This document shows, piece after piece, positions 11,486-22,229 of a stretch of 64,000 bases of DNA (its first letter is position 1; each line of letters begins with the position of its first letter). The stretch comes from Narthecium ossifragum (Eukaryota > Streptophyta > Magnoliopsida > Dioscoreales > Nartheciaceae): assembly GCA_963920575.1 (NCBI GenBank), contig OY986966.1, positions 11,138,048 to 11,202,047 on the forward strand. Direction: 5' to 3'. Made by a program: the position numbers and the translations under genes. The notes under the pieces are model-generated. The model did not search any database and had not been told where the DNA came from. It was given only the letters and a program-made list of their open reading frames with translations.

Positions 11486-12033
11486 CGGACGCTCCAGTTC
11501 GAGTTGGATCGATCCAAACTCCACCTTGGATCGATCCCAACTCCACTGGCAGCCACCACTCCCTAGTGCATCCTGGATCGATCCAAAGTGAAGTTTGTAT
11601 CGATCCAACCTGCACAGGGAATCAGAATTGGGCCAAACTCAAGCCCAATTCCGGGTCTTTCGACCCCGGGTCCACCTAACTATTCTATTCAAACACTTAC
11701 ACAATTAAAGTCGGTGTGTTCACGCGCGGGTGTGAAACTAACCGATAAGGTGCAATCTACCAAATTGCCCTTGTGGTCAACAACGAGCTACAGGAATAGA
11801 GGGACAGGTCCTCACACTTATAACTTGGAAGAACTCCATTGAACATGGGATGGTTGTTGGCAAAGAAGTATATAATTCTGTTTGGACAATGCATGTAAAA
11901 GGATATGTGGATTGTTCTTGAGATGTAGTATATCTTATACCATTTTGAAACTAAGTTAATTGCTACTTATGTTGTTGAAAGTTTTTTGATTGGCACATGC
12001 TAGGTTACAAATCCTCCAAAGTCAGAACTGTAG

Positions 12034-12225
12034 CATCCTCATGTAGGGCTACGTGATCAAGCTTTACATGTATAATTGTAACTTTGTCTTAGTTTTGTTA
12101 AATTTTTAGCTTCAAATATATTTTCTTTAACATCTCATGAAGGGCTACATGATCAATCTTTACATGTATAATTGTAGTTTGTCTTACTTTTGTTACGTTT
12201 TTAGCTTCAAATATATTCTCTTTAG
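12034..12225. repeat. Tandem duplication of a ~96-bp unit
   Basis: Two adjacent copies (12034-12130 and 12131-12225) share 'gggctacgtgatcaa' / 'gggctacatgatcaa', 'tttacatgtataattgta' and 'tttttagcttcaaatatatt'. They differ at roughly a tenth of positions. No function is evident. Confidence 0.85.
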
Positions 12226-12528
12226 AAGTATTACAGCAAATATCAAGACAATAAGGAGCAGTATATCATTCAAGTACAAATCTTGATGCAATGGTATTAA
12301 AAAGCATAATAGATAATTAGGATCTCGAAATAAATATATGTACTAAAATATTAGTGGCATGGATCTTAAAGCACAAGTAAAAAAAACTTAAATATTAATT
12401 AAAAATGTTAATATATTTAACAAAAGGACACTTTTGGTACTTAGTCAACACAAAATACAATTCTTACTCTTATTCTATTTTTTACATTCAAACACAATTT
12501 CTTTTATGAGTTTTGAACCAAGACGTTT

Positions 12529-12540
12529 GCTCTGATACCA
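12529..12540 (-). other. Primer-binding-site-like remnant (tRNA-iMet)
   Basis: The minus strand reads TGGTATCAGAGC, the complement of the initiator Met tRNA 3' end used by many plant LTR elements. No recognised LTR abuts it, so it is probably a relic of another retroelement, possibly copia-like. Confidence 0.4.
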
Positions 12541-12593
12541 TATGAGACGCTCTAATCACTTAACTTAAAAACTCAAGCCTTTAGGAAAGTGAC

Positions 12594-14092
12594 TGATGCG
12601 GGAATTATTTCCACACATCTTCTTAAGATTGATTGTCAGATTCAAGTGTTTTACATCATTCCTTGCTCTTTTATCAAGAATTTTAGGTGACTTCTTCATT
12701 TACTTAATTATTGGGAATTTTTGGATAATTGCAGGTATTTAGATATTGAATGATTTGAACTTTGGATGATGGGAAGAAGTAGAATTCAGGCTAGGCCTGG
12801 ATGCAATTGAAGACCTAAAGTGCAAAACGAAGCTAATTGAGCAATTCTGGACATTCTGCACAGCAGTTAGTAATTTGAACATAACTTCTTCATACAAACT
12901 CTGATTGGGATGATCCAGGATGCGTTGGAAAGCTAAGGAAGAGCGCTACAACTTTGATGTTTGGAGTTTTTGCTGATTCAGGCTGAATAAAGACAGAAAA
13001 ATTGATGAAGTCATCAGACTCGGAATTGCTGCACCTGCACTTGGGTTGGACGAGATTCATTTTTTGAAGTTCAGATTTGATTCATGAAGATCCCAGCTGG
13101 GAGCACCACATTTCCTAGTTATATTAGGAGTTTATTTGATCTTTCCTTGATTAGTGGGATTGGCATGTGGTTAATGGAAGAAAGGGTGGACACTTTAGGA
13201 AAAATGGCTGGAGGAATAGAGGGGAGAGCAGAGAACGGCTGGAGGAAGAGAAGAGAGAGCAGAGAACGGCTGGGCCAGAAAAAAAAAAGAAGCAGAAAAG
13301 GAGCAGAGAAAGAGGAGGACAACCAGAAGAAGAGGATCAGAGTTTTCATTCTATTCTCTTCATCCTAGTTCTGATTGATGATGTGTCTTTATGAAACATT
13401 GGTTTTCTTTCTATCAACCATGAATACCTAGTTTTCTTATTCTAGGGTTTGGATGAAGTCATTGAGTTTCTGATCTGAATTGAGTTGGGTTGTTGAGAAT
13501 ATTCTTGTTAGTTGCTATTTGATGAAATTGTTTCTTTTTCTTGCAAGTTACTGGTCATGACTTGTATGTTTCAGATGTTGAACGAAATAACGAAAGTTGA
13601 AGTTTAACATTAGTTCGTGGTTTCATCAAACCTTGGTAGTATATGTTAGAAATAAATATATGACAAGGTGATTTTTGTTTAAGGATTCCTGAGAACCCAA
13701 TGAATCTAAATTAATTCCTGTGATCACGAAAGTAGACATAGAATTAATTTAGGTATTTGAGTTATACCTTGAAAGAGGATTTCACATAAAAAAAGGGAAT
13801 TCAGTCATGATAATTAACAAAGTTCTAATTTCAGCAACCAGATTTAAATTCATTAAAGAGATTCAATCGATGAAATCCAAATCCTAGAAACCTTTCATAC
13901 TCTTCTATTTAATATTTATTTGCTTTCAGTTCAGATTTGTCAGTGTTTATATCTCATTTGGATTGCTTAGATAATATAAGAAATTGGATACATTAGTACT
14001 TGAATCATCTTCCTTGTGGAAACGATACTCTTTTTGCCCTATTCTACTTGTCACGAACCATGCACTTGTGGTAGAGACCAAAGGGAACATCA
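12594..14092 (+). mobile_element. Solo LTR T2 (TGATG...CATCA family)
   Basis: This 1499-bp segment begins TGATG, ends CATCA and is flanked by a perfect 5-bp TSD GTGAC (12589-12593 and 14093-14097). Near its 3' end the plus strand has CTTGTGGAAACGATACTC, analogous to the CTCTGTGGGATTCGACC text in solo LTR T1, so it lies in the opposite orientation. Open frames inside it (13084-13368 and others) are low-complexity and non-coding. No internal retroviral domain is present. Confidence 0.8.
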
Positions 14093-14097
14093 GTGAC

Positions 14098-14424
14098 AGT
14101 TAAGAACTATATAGTCTAACATCCTTATTATAAGTAATCATTAACATGAAAAATAACCTCAACCCTCGATTTATTCCAAAAAAATAAAATCCAGATTTCT
14201 CTAAACCGAGTGCAGAAAACAAAATTCAGAATTCTCTAGGCCGAAGCAGTCTATTCCCCAGCCAAATCGCACCTTAGAAGTTAGAAGCGATTTTCTTGCC
14301 CAAGTTCAGGACACTCTGTACTCCGTCAATCTGCTGAAACAATGAACATTTGCTAACATTGAGATGTCATCCCCTACAAAGCTAAGAAGAGATCATGAAA
14401 GGAAGTGATCAAGTTGTAAAACCT
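14098..14424. other. Region 3' of the resistance gene
   Basis: AT-rich sequence between solo LTR T2 and the stop codon of the resistance gene. It presumably holds its 3' UTR, since the gene is transcribed leftwards. No polyadenylation signal stands out. Confidence 0.4.
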
Positions 14425-17400
14425 CTATTCCATCTTCAAGTCGACGCTCAATAGCTGGTCACGATGTGTTTCGACCCACTCCTCAAACAATGGGCATCCG
14501 CTATGCCGGAGACTTTTGAGAGATTTGGGAAAATGATGCCCTTCCGAGAACCTCAGCTTAGGACAGTCCTTGAGTCTCACAGTTACTAAAGAAGGAATTT
14601 GATCCTTATCTCCTTCAATGCTTGTAAGCTCTTTGCAATTGGCAATACTGAGCTTTTCTAGCTGAGTTAAGTTGAATAACGAGAGCGACTTTAGCCCGTT
14701 GCAGTAGGAGATGTCAAGATCTCGAATAGAGCATGGCCGATCACCATAAAACTCACGCCCGACATGCTGCAAGGATTCCAGAAACTTCAGCTCCAGTCGC
14801 TTGAGAGACCCAAGTTGCCCAATTCTTGGTAAAAACTTGCAGTTGTCAGAGTAACTGACTATCACATTCTCTAAGTTGGAGAAGCTAGGATCAGCCATCC
14901 AGTTGGGTAATTGGATACCTCTGAACCCTTCTACTTGAAGATGTCTGATGTTGGTATGCGGCCGGAGGCTTTCGAGCACATCCTCATCGTTCAATTCGCC
15001 TGTCGAAGAGGTCTCAGCTAATCCTCTCCCACCCCAATGCAGCGATAACTCATTAAGATGCTTCTTGCTCCACATACATGCTTCCCTTGCATCACCCTTG
15101 CTCAACAAATTGTGGAGATCCCTAATGCAAAGTTGTCCTCTAAGCTCATTCAAGTCCTTCAGTTCTGCTATTGAAGCATACTCGCCCTCCCTTTTCACTA
15201 CAATATACGGTAGCGTCCGGAGACTCTTTAGCCTTCCAATGCCAGCAGGTATCATGGGTATCGATCTGTATAACCAAAAGATCGAGGACATCATGAAGTA
15301 ATATATGTCAAGATGACGAAGGTTGATTAGATCTTTTACGCCTGGCGGAAGCTCTGCAAGTTCATGACAATTCCGCAGCTCGATCGTCTGCAAGTTGTAT
15401 AATTTGGATACCGATTTCGGCAACCGCCTTATCCTAGTGTTAGTAAGGCCGAGGTACCGCAAGTGTTGCAGGATGCCAATTGAGTCTGGCAACTCATCAA
15501 TGTCACTGTCCCTCATATCCAGTACTCGAAGGTATTGCAGCGTTGGCTTGAAAAACTCACTTGGAACACCAATGGCGATGTACTCTGCACTCCTGAACAA
15601 CAAGAGTGTTCTTAGAGTAGAAGCATCGTGCTTTGGTTCCAATGATACTAATCCACTAACTTGGAAGATGACGGATAGATGCCGAACATATCTACCATAG
15701 CTGATGGTGCGCGAGTTTCCTGATTCAATCATGCAGCATTCTTCGCCGACGATCGACTTCGAGAGGTCGTGGACGAGATCATGCAGTGTGAGAATTTTCC
15801 AGTCGATGGTCAGATTCACACGATCCTCCCACACAATCTGAAACAAAGATCTCCTGAACAGCTCATGAATGTACTCTCTCCCTGTTTCCTCTGTCTGAAC
15901 AAGGCCTTGTGCAAGCCACATACGCACCAATGTCTCCCACTCAAATTGGAAACCTTTGGGGAATGCAGCACCATGTGTGAAGCATGGCTTTAAATGTGCA
16001 GGCAAGTAAGTATAACTCAATCTCAGAGATGCCAAGATGTAGTCTCTACCTCCATCGAGATCCCAGATATCGCTTCTCAAAACATCATCCCAAGTATCCT
16101 CGCTAGTTTCATAGTATAGAAGACCTCCCAGTGTCTTCACAGCCAATGGCACTCCCTTGCACTTCTCCACAATCTCCTTTCCCATTGCCACGAAGCTCGG
16201 ACGAGTAGCGGAGCTCTCCTGGCCGCCGCCGAATGCATGCTGGCAGAACAATGCCCAGCTATCATCTTCTCCCAAAGGATCCAGGCGGCAAGTCATCGCG
16301 GCGTGCGTGATCATAGAGACCTTCTCATGGCGAGTGGTGATTAGTACTCGACTACCTTCAGCTCCACCAGCTAAGGGCCTGCTAAGGGTCTCCCATTGGA
16401 TTGGATCTTCGCTCCATACATCGTCGACTACTAGCAAAAATCTTTTTTCCATGGAGTAATGTAGTCACCACTTCTTGGAGTTCCTCTAGCTTGTCAAGAT
16501 CACAGGATTGTCCCGCGATGGACTCTATCATCTTTTTCGTCAGCTTAGTTTCATCATAAGTTTCAGACACCCAGACCCATGATTTGCTATCGAAATGGTT
16601 GCTGACTCTCTCATCGTTGTACACGAGCTTTGCAAGAGTGGTCTTTCCCATGCCACCCATGGCTACTATAGAGACGACATGCACAGCACCATTCATACTT
16701 AGCTGATCATCAGATAACAGAGCATCAACTATCTTATTCTTCTCCTCAATTCTACCGACAATTCGCGACTGTTCTACTAAAGAGGTAGTTGGTGGTCTGA
16801 TCTTTGTCTCCGCCTTCTTCTCTCCATCATCCTCTGTAAGATGGAAGGCCACTCGCTCCCTCTCAATCTCCTCAAGCATTTCAACTACCGTTCTTATTTT
16901 GCAGAGGATCTTTTCATGGAATACAGCATCTTCTAAAGGATCACGAGGAGTGGAATCCATTACCTCATGCTTTCTTTTGCGATCACTGGTTTGAAGGCTG
17001 CTGGCCTCTATGTTGTACCTCAGGAGCTCGTATTCGAATTCGCCTAGTATGTTCTCAGCATCATAGGTCACTTGCTTCAGCTCAAAGAGCCACAGCTTGA
17101 TGGACTCTTCCTTTATCTCCTTCTCCTCTGCATCTGTGAGTACTGCTCGGATCTTCTCCACAGTGCTGTGCAGCTTCGCCAGAGCTTGTATGATGCTAGT
17201 AACTTGCAAGGGTCCTAGCTGATCAGAAGATGATAGCTCTGAGCTTGGTAGTAATTCGGATTTTTGCAATGATGATGATGATGAGCTTTGTAGTTCTAGT
17301 TTTGAGGATGGGAATGACTTGGAGGATGGAAGTGATGATGGGAAAGAAGATAGCAGCTTGGCTGTGACAGTGGCCACTGAAGAGAGGATTGGGCTAGCCA

Positions 17401-17440
17401 TAGATCCACTCTCGCCAGAAAGAGAAAGGAAAAGAGCCAA
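14425..17440 (-). pseudogene. CC-NB-ARC-LRR disease-resistance protein (CNL), single frameshift
   Basis: An intronless CNL immune receptor, which would act in the cytoplasm as a nucleotide-switched sensor of pathogen effectors. Frame 1 (17440 to 16382) has a Ser-rich N-terminus (residues ~30-75), then a coiled-coil region with an EDVID-like motif (DAENILGEFEYELL, ~128-141). The P-loop GGMGKTT is at 262-268 and RNBS-A (WVWVSETYD) at ~288-296. Frame 2 (16452 to 14425, 675 codons) has kinase-2 FLLVVDDVW, RNBS-B GSRVLITT, GLPL-type GVPLAVKT, RNBS-D (CFTHGAAFPKG) and an MHD variant LHD in LHDLVHDL. At least ten leucine-rich repeats run to the stop. The frames overlap at a run of six A at 16443-16448 (minus strand). 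Five A would join them into about 1004 codons with kinase-2 intact. A second Met at 17401 (MASPILSSV) may be the true start. The Trp after the kinase-2 aspartates supports CNL over TNL. Either a pseudogene or a homopolymer sequencing error. Confidence 0.93.
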
Positions 17441-17531
17441 AGAGGGCAGGTGGGCAAGAGATCAGAGGTTGCCAGCCATGGAGAGGAGTTTGGACTTTGG
17501 AGTAGATGAGAGAGGGATTTGACCTTGGAGC

Positions 17532-17711
17532 GGGGGGGGATCGGGGATCCTGCATCCCGGATGTGCGATGCATACCGAGCCGTGTGATTGCATCAGGATG
17601 GATGCGATGTATCCATACATCAGAATATGTGCAATGCATGATACAATCGCATGGTCCGGATGTGCGATTCATATCCTGCATAGCACATCAGGATCCCCGA
17701 ATCCCGGGGGG
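17532..17711. repeat. MITE-like inverted repeat upstream of the CNL gene
   Basis: About 180 bp whose ends are inverted (left TCGGGGATCCTG, right CAGGATCCCCGA). Inside, CGGATGTGCGAT and ATCCTGCAT are repeated directly, and there are several GATGCAT-type half-palindromes. No clear TSD was found. It begins about 90 bp upstream of the first Met of the CNL frame, so it may lie in the 5' UTR or promoter. Confidence 0.4.
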
Positions 17712-17712
17712 T

Positions 17713-18885
17713 GTTTGTGTGTAGAATGTGAGAGAGGGAATGATGGCCAGAAAGTTCGTGGCTTCCAAGACACAGCTTCGTACAATATCATTGATGATCT
17801 ATTTATTACGTGGACCCACTTGATCATCGAAAGTCGTTAAACGAGCTGAGAGTCAAAAGATTCGAAGCTTTTTTAGTCGTCAACCGGTCTCAGTTCAGAA
17901 GTTTAACATATATTTAGCTCTAAACAGTCTTTGAGACGTGCTTTCCGAATTATTATTATTCACTCCAATTTTCGTCGGATTCACTAAAATCACTTTAAAT
18001 CTCAAGGCATCTTTGATGCATCACGCGGGTGATGCACCATGATACCCCGATAGTGTATCGTGTGAGATGCATCTTAATGCCCCGATCTATTGTTTGATTG
18101 GTATGTTGCTTCGCACGATACATGTATTATCAAATGCATTTCCACCTCATTTTATACATCATATGAAACGGTCATACGATATACCTTCGCGGTGCACCAT
18201 CTCATCCACTCGCAAGAGCACCCGTGATGCATGCACGGTCCCCAAAGCACCTCATTACTTCCATCCCTTCGCCATTACCCTCATCACCCCCGAGCATCCT
18301 CGCTCTCTCTCTCACGATCTCGTTCTCTCCCTCGCCGTCAATCTCGCCATCGATCCACTCCGGGCGATGAACCCCATCTCTTCTCCGGTGGGTGACACCC
18401 AAGTCACAGCAGAGCATCCTCGTTCTCTCTCTCACCGTCGATCTACTCTGGGTGATAGAACCCCATGTCTTCTCGACTTCTCCGGTGGGTGAAACCCGAG
18501 CCATAGCCGTCAATCCACTCCGCCCACCGTTGAAGCCCTTTCTCTCCATCGTTGAGTCATAGCTGTCGTTCCACTGCAGATCTAAGGACCCTTCTACAAA
18601 TCGATGAAAACCCAAAGGTGAGCACCGCTTTGATCCCTATTCCACTTTCTCATCAGTTTTCTACTTCGTTAGAGAGTATTTACTACTCACCTCTATCCTC
18701 AGTCCAAGAAGCAGCTCCTCTCGATCACTCCTATCTCTCGTTTAGTGCTCTTGGAACGGTGGAACCCTAGATCTCGGTGTTAGATCTTGGAGCTCTGTGC
18801 TATTCCGTTGGATCCGACCCCAAGGTATTCCTAGTACTTCTTCTCCTCGTTATGTTGTGAAGATTGCGATCTTCTCCTCGTTATG
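17713..18885. other. Intergenic sequence upstream of the CNL gene, with a CT-rich duplication
   Basis: No gene is recognised. At 18010-18030 there is a GATGCATCACGCGGGTGATGC inverted repeat. At 18292-18412 and 18413-18500 a CT-rich ~100-bp unit (GAGCATCCTCG...TCTCCGGTGGGTGA) is duplicated. At 18840-18854 and 18871-18885 the 15-mer cttctcctcgttatg is repeated right at the joint with retrotransposon gag, which looks like filler at a deletion junction. Confidence 0.6.
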
Positions 18886-19784
18886 CTGGTACTGCAGTGC
18901 ACGCGGCGGCTGCTGCTGAAAGGGTCGCTGACGCCGCGGCTGCCCCCTACCGAACCCCCCTCTGCCTGGGGTCGCTGCGGCGTACTGGTGAAGGGTGCCG
19001 ATGGAACTGCCCGGCACCTGTCGTCCCGCAACTGAGCCTCTACTGACAAGGCGCAGTTCAGGATCGCTGAGTACAACTGGAAGCAGTGTGAGCTGGTCTG
19101 CCGCCGGATCTCTGGCCGAAGTCCCCACTCGAACTGACGCACCCTGGCTGTCTGATCTGCAGCAACTGCCTCCGCAAACCGAACAAGGTGCATGAACCTG
19201 GAGGCATACTGCTGAACGGAGCGAGTACCCTGCAAGAGGGACTGGTACTCGCGGGTCAGGGCGTCACGTGCACTCGCTGGGAAGTGTACGTCCAAGAACA
19301 TCGCCCTAAACTCCTCCTACAGTGGCACCTCTCCGTCACTGGTGTGCTGGGCGGTGCGTCACCAGTCAAGAGCGTCTCCATCGAGCTGGAACGCTGCGAG
19401 GGTGACCCGAACCCGATGGTCCTCGACGAAGAGAGCATCCAGGACGCGCGAGACTCCGTCGAGCCAGTAGTCCGCTGAGGTCGGATCTCCAGACCTACCG
19501 CTGAACCTGGGCTGGTTCAGTCGTTGGAAAGCCATCGTGATAGCCACCGAGGCCCGCCTGTCGACAGGAACAGGGGCCTCCTCCTCGGCGAGGAAGACCT
19601 CTGCTTGCTCGACCGAAACCGCCGCTGGTGATGGTACAATCCGTCTAGCCCGGACCACCCTGACAGGAGCAGTCCTGTCCGGTCGGGCGGGTCGACCAGG
19701 TCGTGCCCCACCCCGACTGACAACCGGAGGTCGGCCACAAGCTCCTGCCATCTGCACGATCACCAACAGCAAATGAGCTTTCAC
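18886..19784 (-). pseudogene. Element C gag (capsid region), truncated
   Basis: The minus strand encodes the N-terminal two thirds of a Ty3/gypsy gag. The likely native start is MAGACGRPP at 19751. FQRLNQPRFSG, DYWLDGVSRVLDAL and QLDGDALDW follow, with FRAMFLDVHFP and REYQSLLQG in the same frame. Two in-frame stops interrupt it (near 19355 and 19315), at codons that are Trp in the sister copy at 48470-48983. The 3' part is lost at the 18.87-18.89 kb junction, before the zinc knuckle. Confidence 0.9.
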
Positions 19785-19938
19785 TCGTCAGAACGGCAAA
19801 ACAAAAAACACAACAATAAAGCGGAAGACATACAAAACACAAGGAGAGCATGCACGGATGTTCTAGACATAGAACTAACCCATTCCACGCTCAATCTCAA
19901 TCGAACCTGATCCTAACACCCTGGGATCTACAGCCTAT

Positions 19939-19950
19939 GCTCTGATACCA
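19939..19950 (-). other. Primer-binding site of element C
   Basis: The minus strand reads TGGTATCAGAGC, matching the 3' end of initiator tRNA-Met, 3 bp inside the inner edge of LTR C (19954). Minus-strand DNA synthesis would start here. Confidence 0.85.
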
Positions 19951-21242
19951 AGTTGTCATGCCCCCGACCCGCGTAGGCCCAACCGGGCCGGGCGACGCGA
20001 ACCGGAACCTAACCTACTGTGGAAATTTTGGCGAGGTTTTCTTCTAATCGTAGTGGTTACCCTAGCAATTCTTAATCATCCTGTATTATACAATCATTCA
20101 CAAACTCAAAGACTGAAACTGATATATAATACAAAAATCTCAAACAGGGAAATTATACATTTATCACTCCCGTAGGAGACTATCTGTAACAAAAAGGGTA
20201 AAACTGCGATCGCTACTCCTCAAGCACCGCCAGACTCCGCCACGTCATCAAACACCGGCCCGGTAGGGGCGACTGAAGAAGAGCTAGCACCAGCACCTGC
20301 AAAATGCAGCCCGTGTAGGAGTGAGCACTAAGCTCAGCAAGGATACTACACTACGACACTCACAAGGGAGGGAACACAACAGTGCCGCCCCCAAGTCTAT
20401 CCTAGGTGTATACAAGGGTCCCATAACCCTACCGGAAGTCCGTGAACGTAGGCCCAAAACACTGCATACTCTCAACAGGACACAGAACACTGTTTGGCGG
20501 GCCAGGACACTGTTGGGCAGGCACTCCTCCTCCCAAGAGTTTAAGAACACCGGACTCCGGCTACACCTCGGATACAATTTGGAGACGACACGACCTTTAA
20601 ACCTCAAACAACATGTATTCAGGTCATCTAACCCTATCATCGAAAACGACTGAATACTACAAATTGAGTTCTGGACCAAGCTACCCGCTGGGCAGGCACT
20701 CCTCCTCCCAAGAGCTAGATCCGGACTACCCGAAAGCCCAGAATCGGCGAACAACCCATCGCCAACGCCCTACACAGATGCAACTAATGCACAACACAAT
20801 GCATGCTATGGACATGCGCAGGATAATATATGTAAGCATGCAACAATATGTGATGATATAAATAACAAGGTATGGCACGGCACCCTGCTGCCCCGGGGTG
20901 GTGAACATGTAAGTAAAGTCTAGGAACTGCTACAGTGATACCCCCACCACTGTCAGTAGCCCACCACAACACCTGCATCAGGAAGCAGCCCTGCAAACAA
21001 CAGCTCACATATATGACAGATAAAGCCCTCGGCACACGCCGGCATGCAAGGCTAGGGAAAGCTGTAGGGCTACCCGCCCATTTATTCTAAACATCCCGGG
21101 AGTCATCACTCCCCCGGTTCACCATTGCCCTATTATAGGGCTAACATGCTTAAACATATGTACGAGGTATAAAGCGGTATGGAAAACCGACATACCAAGC
21201 CCCGTGGGCAAAAGCCATGAAAAATCCTCTCTGCTACTAAAG

Positions 21243-21545
21243 GATCGATCTTTTCCTAAGAAAAGATCGATCTTTTAAGTAACAGTGAGCTTTCCCTCAC
21301 TGTCGAGCTAAAGAAGACCGATCCTTCCTCCCAGGAAGATTGATCTTTCTCGAGACAGAGGGCACCCTTCTTGTCGAGCCAAGAAAGATCGATCCTTCCT
21401 CCCAGGAAGATCGATCCTCCTCGCGACGCAGGGTAACCATGCTACCCAAGACCCAGGATCGATCTTCTCCAAGCAGATGATCGATCCTTCATCGGGCGCA
21501 GCATGACCAACCCAGAGGGATCGATCCTTCCTCCAAAAGGATCAA
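21243..21545. repeat. AAGATCGATCTT palindrome array, leader of LTR C
   Basis: GATCGATC cores and one-base variants occur in pairs starting 22 bp apart, for example 21243 with 21265 and 21316 with 21338. The spacer of each pair is itself self-complementary (cttttcctaagaaaag), so a pair forms a ~13-bp stem with a small loop. Confidence 0.9.
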
Positions 21546-21890
21546 TCCGGATGGGTTCTCCAGCGTATTTCTGGCGAGAAATACTGCCGGAAAATACATC
21601 CAAACTTAATAAAACTCTGGGATCTGATAGATCAAGATCCCACGAGTCTAAAACCGGTGAAATCACGGAAAACCAACATGTATATTGAGAGATCTAAGCA
21701 TAAGAACACAATCAAACAGGAAAAATCAAAAACCCGAAAAGATTGTAGGTAGGAATCCCTACCTAAGCAATAGTAGCTTCAATCCTAGCTGCTAGGCCTT
21801 GGATCTTCCTTAAACTCCTTCAAAATCGACAGATTTGAGCTCTAGATCCACGGATTTCAAAAAGGATTTAAGAAAATCCGCTGAGTCTGC

Positions 21891-21897
21891 TTTATAG
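21891..21897 (-). promoter_or_regulatory. TATA box of LTR C
   Basis: TATAAAG on the minus strand, about 20-130 bp downstream (in transcription) of the U3 palindrome array at 21919-22020. The block CGTCCGCCTATAAAG is shared in form with LTRs E and B. Confidence 0.55.
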
Positions 21898-21918
21898 GCG
21901 GACGAACCGACCTATGAG

Positions 21919-22020
21919 GGATCGATCTCTTTCTCAAAAGAGATCGATCTCTCATGACGAACTCAACTTGACTTTCTGGCACAAGAAGATCGATCTCTTA
22001 GCTAGAGAAGATCGATCCGA
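21919..22020. repeat. GATCGATC palindrome array, U3 of LTR C
   Basis: Two pairs, 21920 with 21942 and 21988 with 22010, each 22 bp apart with self-complementary spacers (ctctttctcaaaagag and ctcttagctagagaag). The flavour is the same as in the leader array of this LTR. Confidence 0.9.
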
Positions 22021-22229
22021 TTTGTCCAAAAAGCTAGACTTAGGTAAGAACTCAAGCCCAAGCCCGGATCTTTTGATCCCGGGTCTCACTAACCATTCTA
22101 GCCAAACATTACCACAAACATGGTCAGTGTGTGCACACGCGTGTGTGAAACAAGCCGACAAGGCGGAATTTACCAAATTGCCCTTGCGTTCCACGACGAG
22201 CCATAGGAGTAGAGGGACGGGTCCTCACA

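Larger units (their letters stand above)
10332..11816 (-). mobile_element. LTR B, second part
   Basis: This continues LTR B after element A and ends at GGGACAGGTCCTCACA (11816), the outer LTR terminus. It includes two diverged copies of the ~84-bp block around 'cccgagggtcatgactccc' (10600-10725), the leader palindrome array at 10888-11110, a TATA box at 11478, and a U3 array at 11509-11605. Non-LTR sequence follows immediately. Confidence 0.88.
11817..12593. other. AT-rich intergenic sequence
   Basis: No credible gene. Apart from the tandem duplication and the PBS-like site listed separately, the stretch shows only AT-rich sequence with short frames. Confidence 0.5.
19954..22229 (-). mobile_element. 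Element C 5' LTR
   Basis: A 2276-bp LTR, TGTCATGCCCCCGACCC...GACGGGTCCTCACA, with PBS and gag to its left, so it is the 5' LTR of a leftward element whose remainder is deleted. It carries AAGATCGATCTT-type palindromes in two arrays (21243-21545 and 21919-22020) around a TATA box at 21891. It lies within LTR D. Confidence 0.88.

Noticed and set aside
13084..13394. Small Glu/Arg/Lys-rich frames inside solo LTR T2
   Set aside because: They lie in a purine-rich stretch of an LTR, overlap in several frames and match no family.
14948..16459. Plus-strand frames opposite the CNL gene
   Set aside because: They are shadows of the LRR and NB-ARC coding sequence on the other strand.
19939..19950. tRNA gene fragment
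   Set aside because: It is a 12-bp primer-binding site complementary to tRNA-iMet, next to an LTR; no cloverleaf surrounds it.
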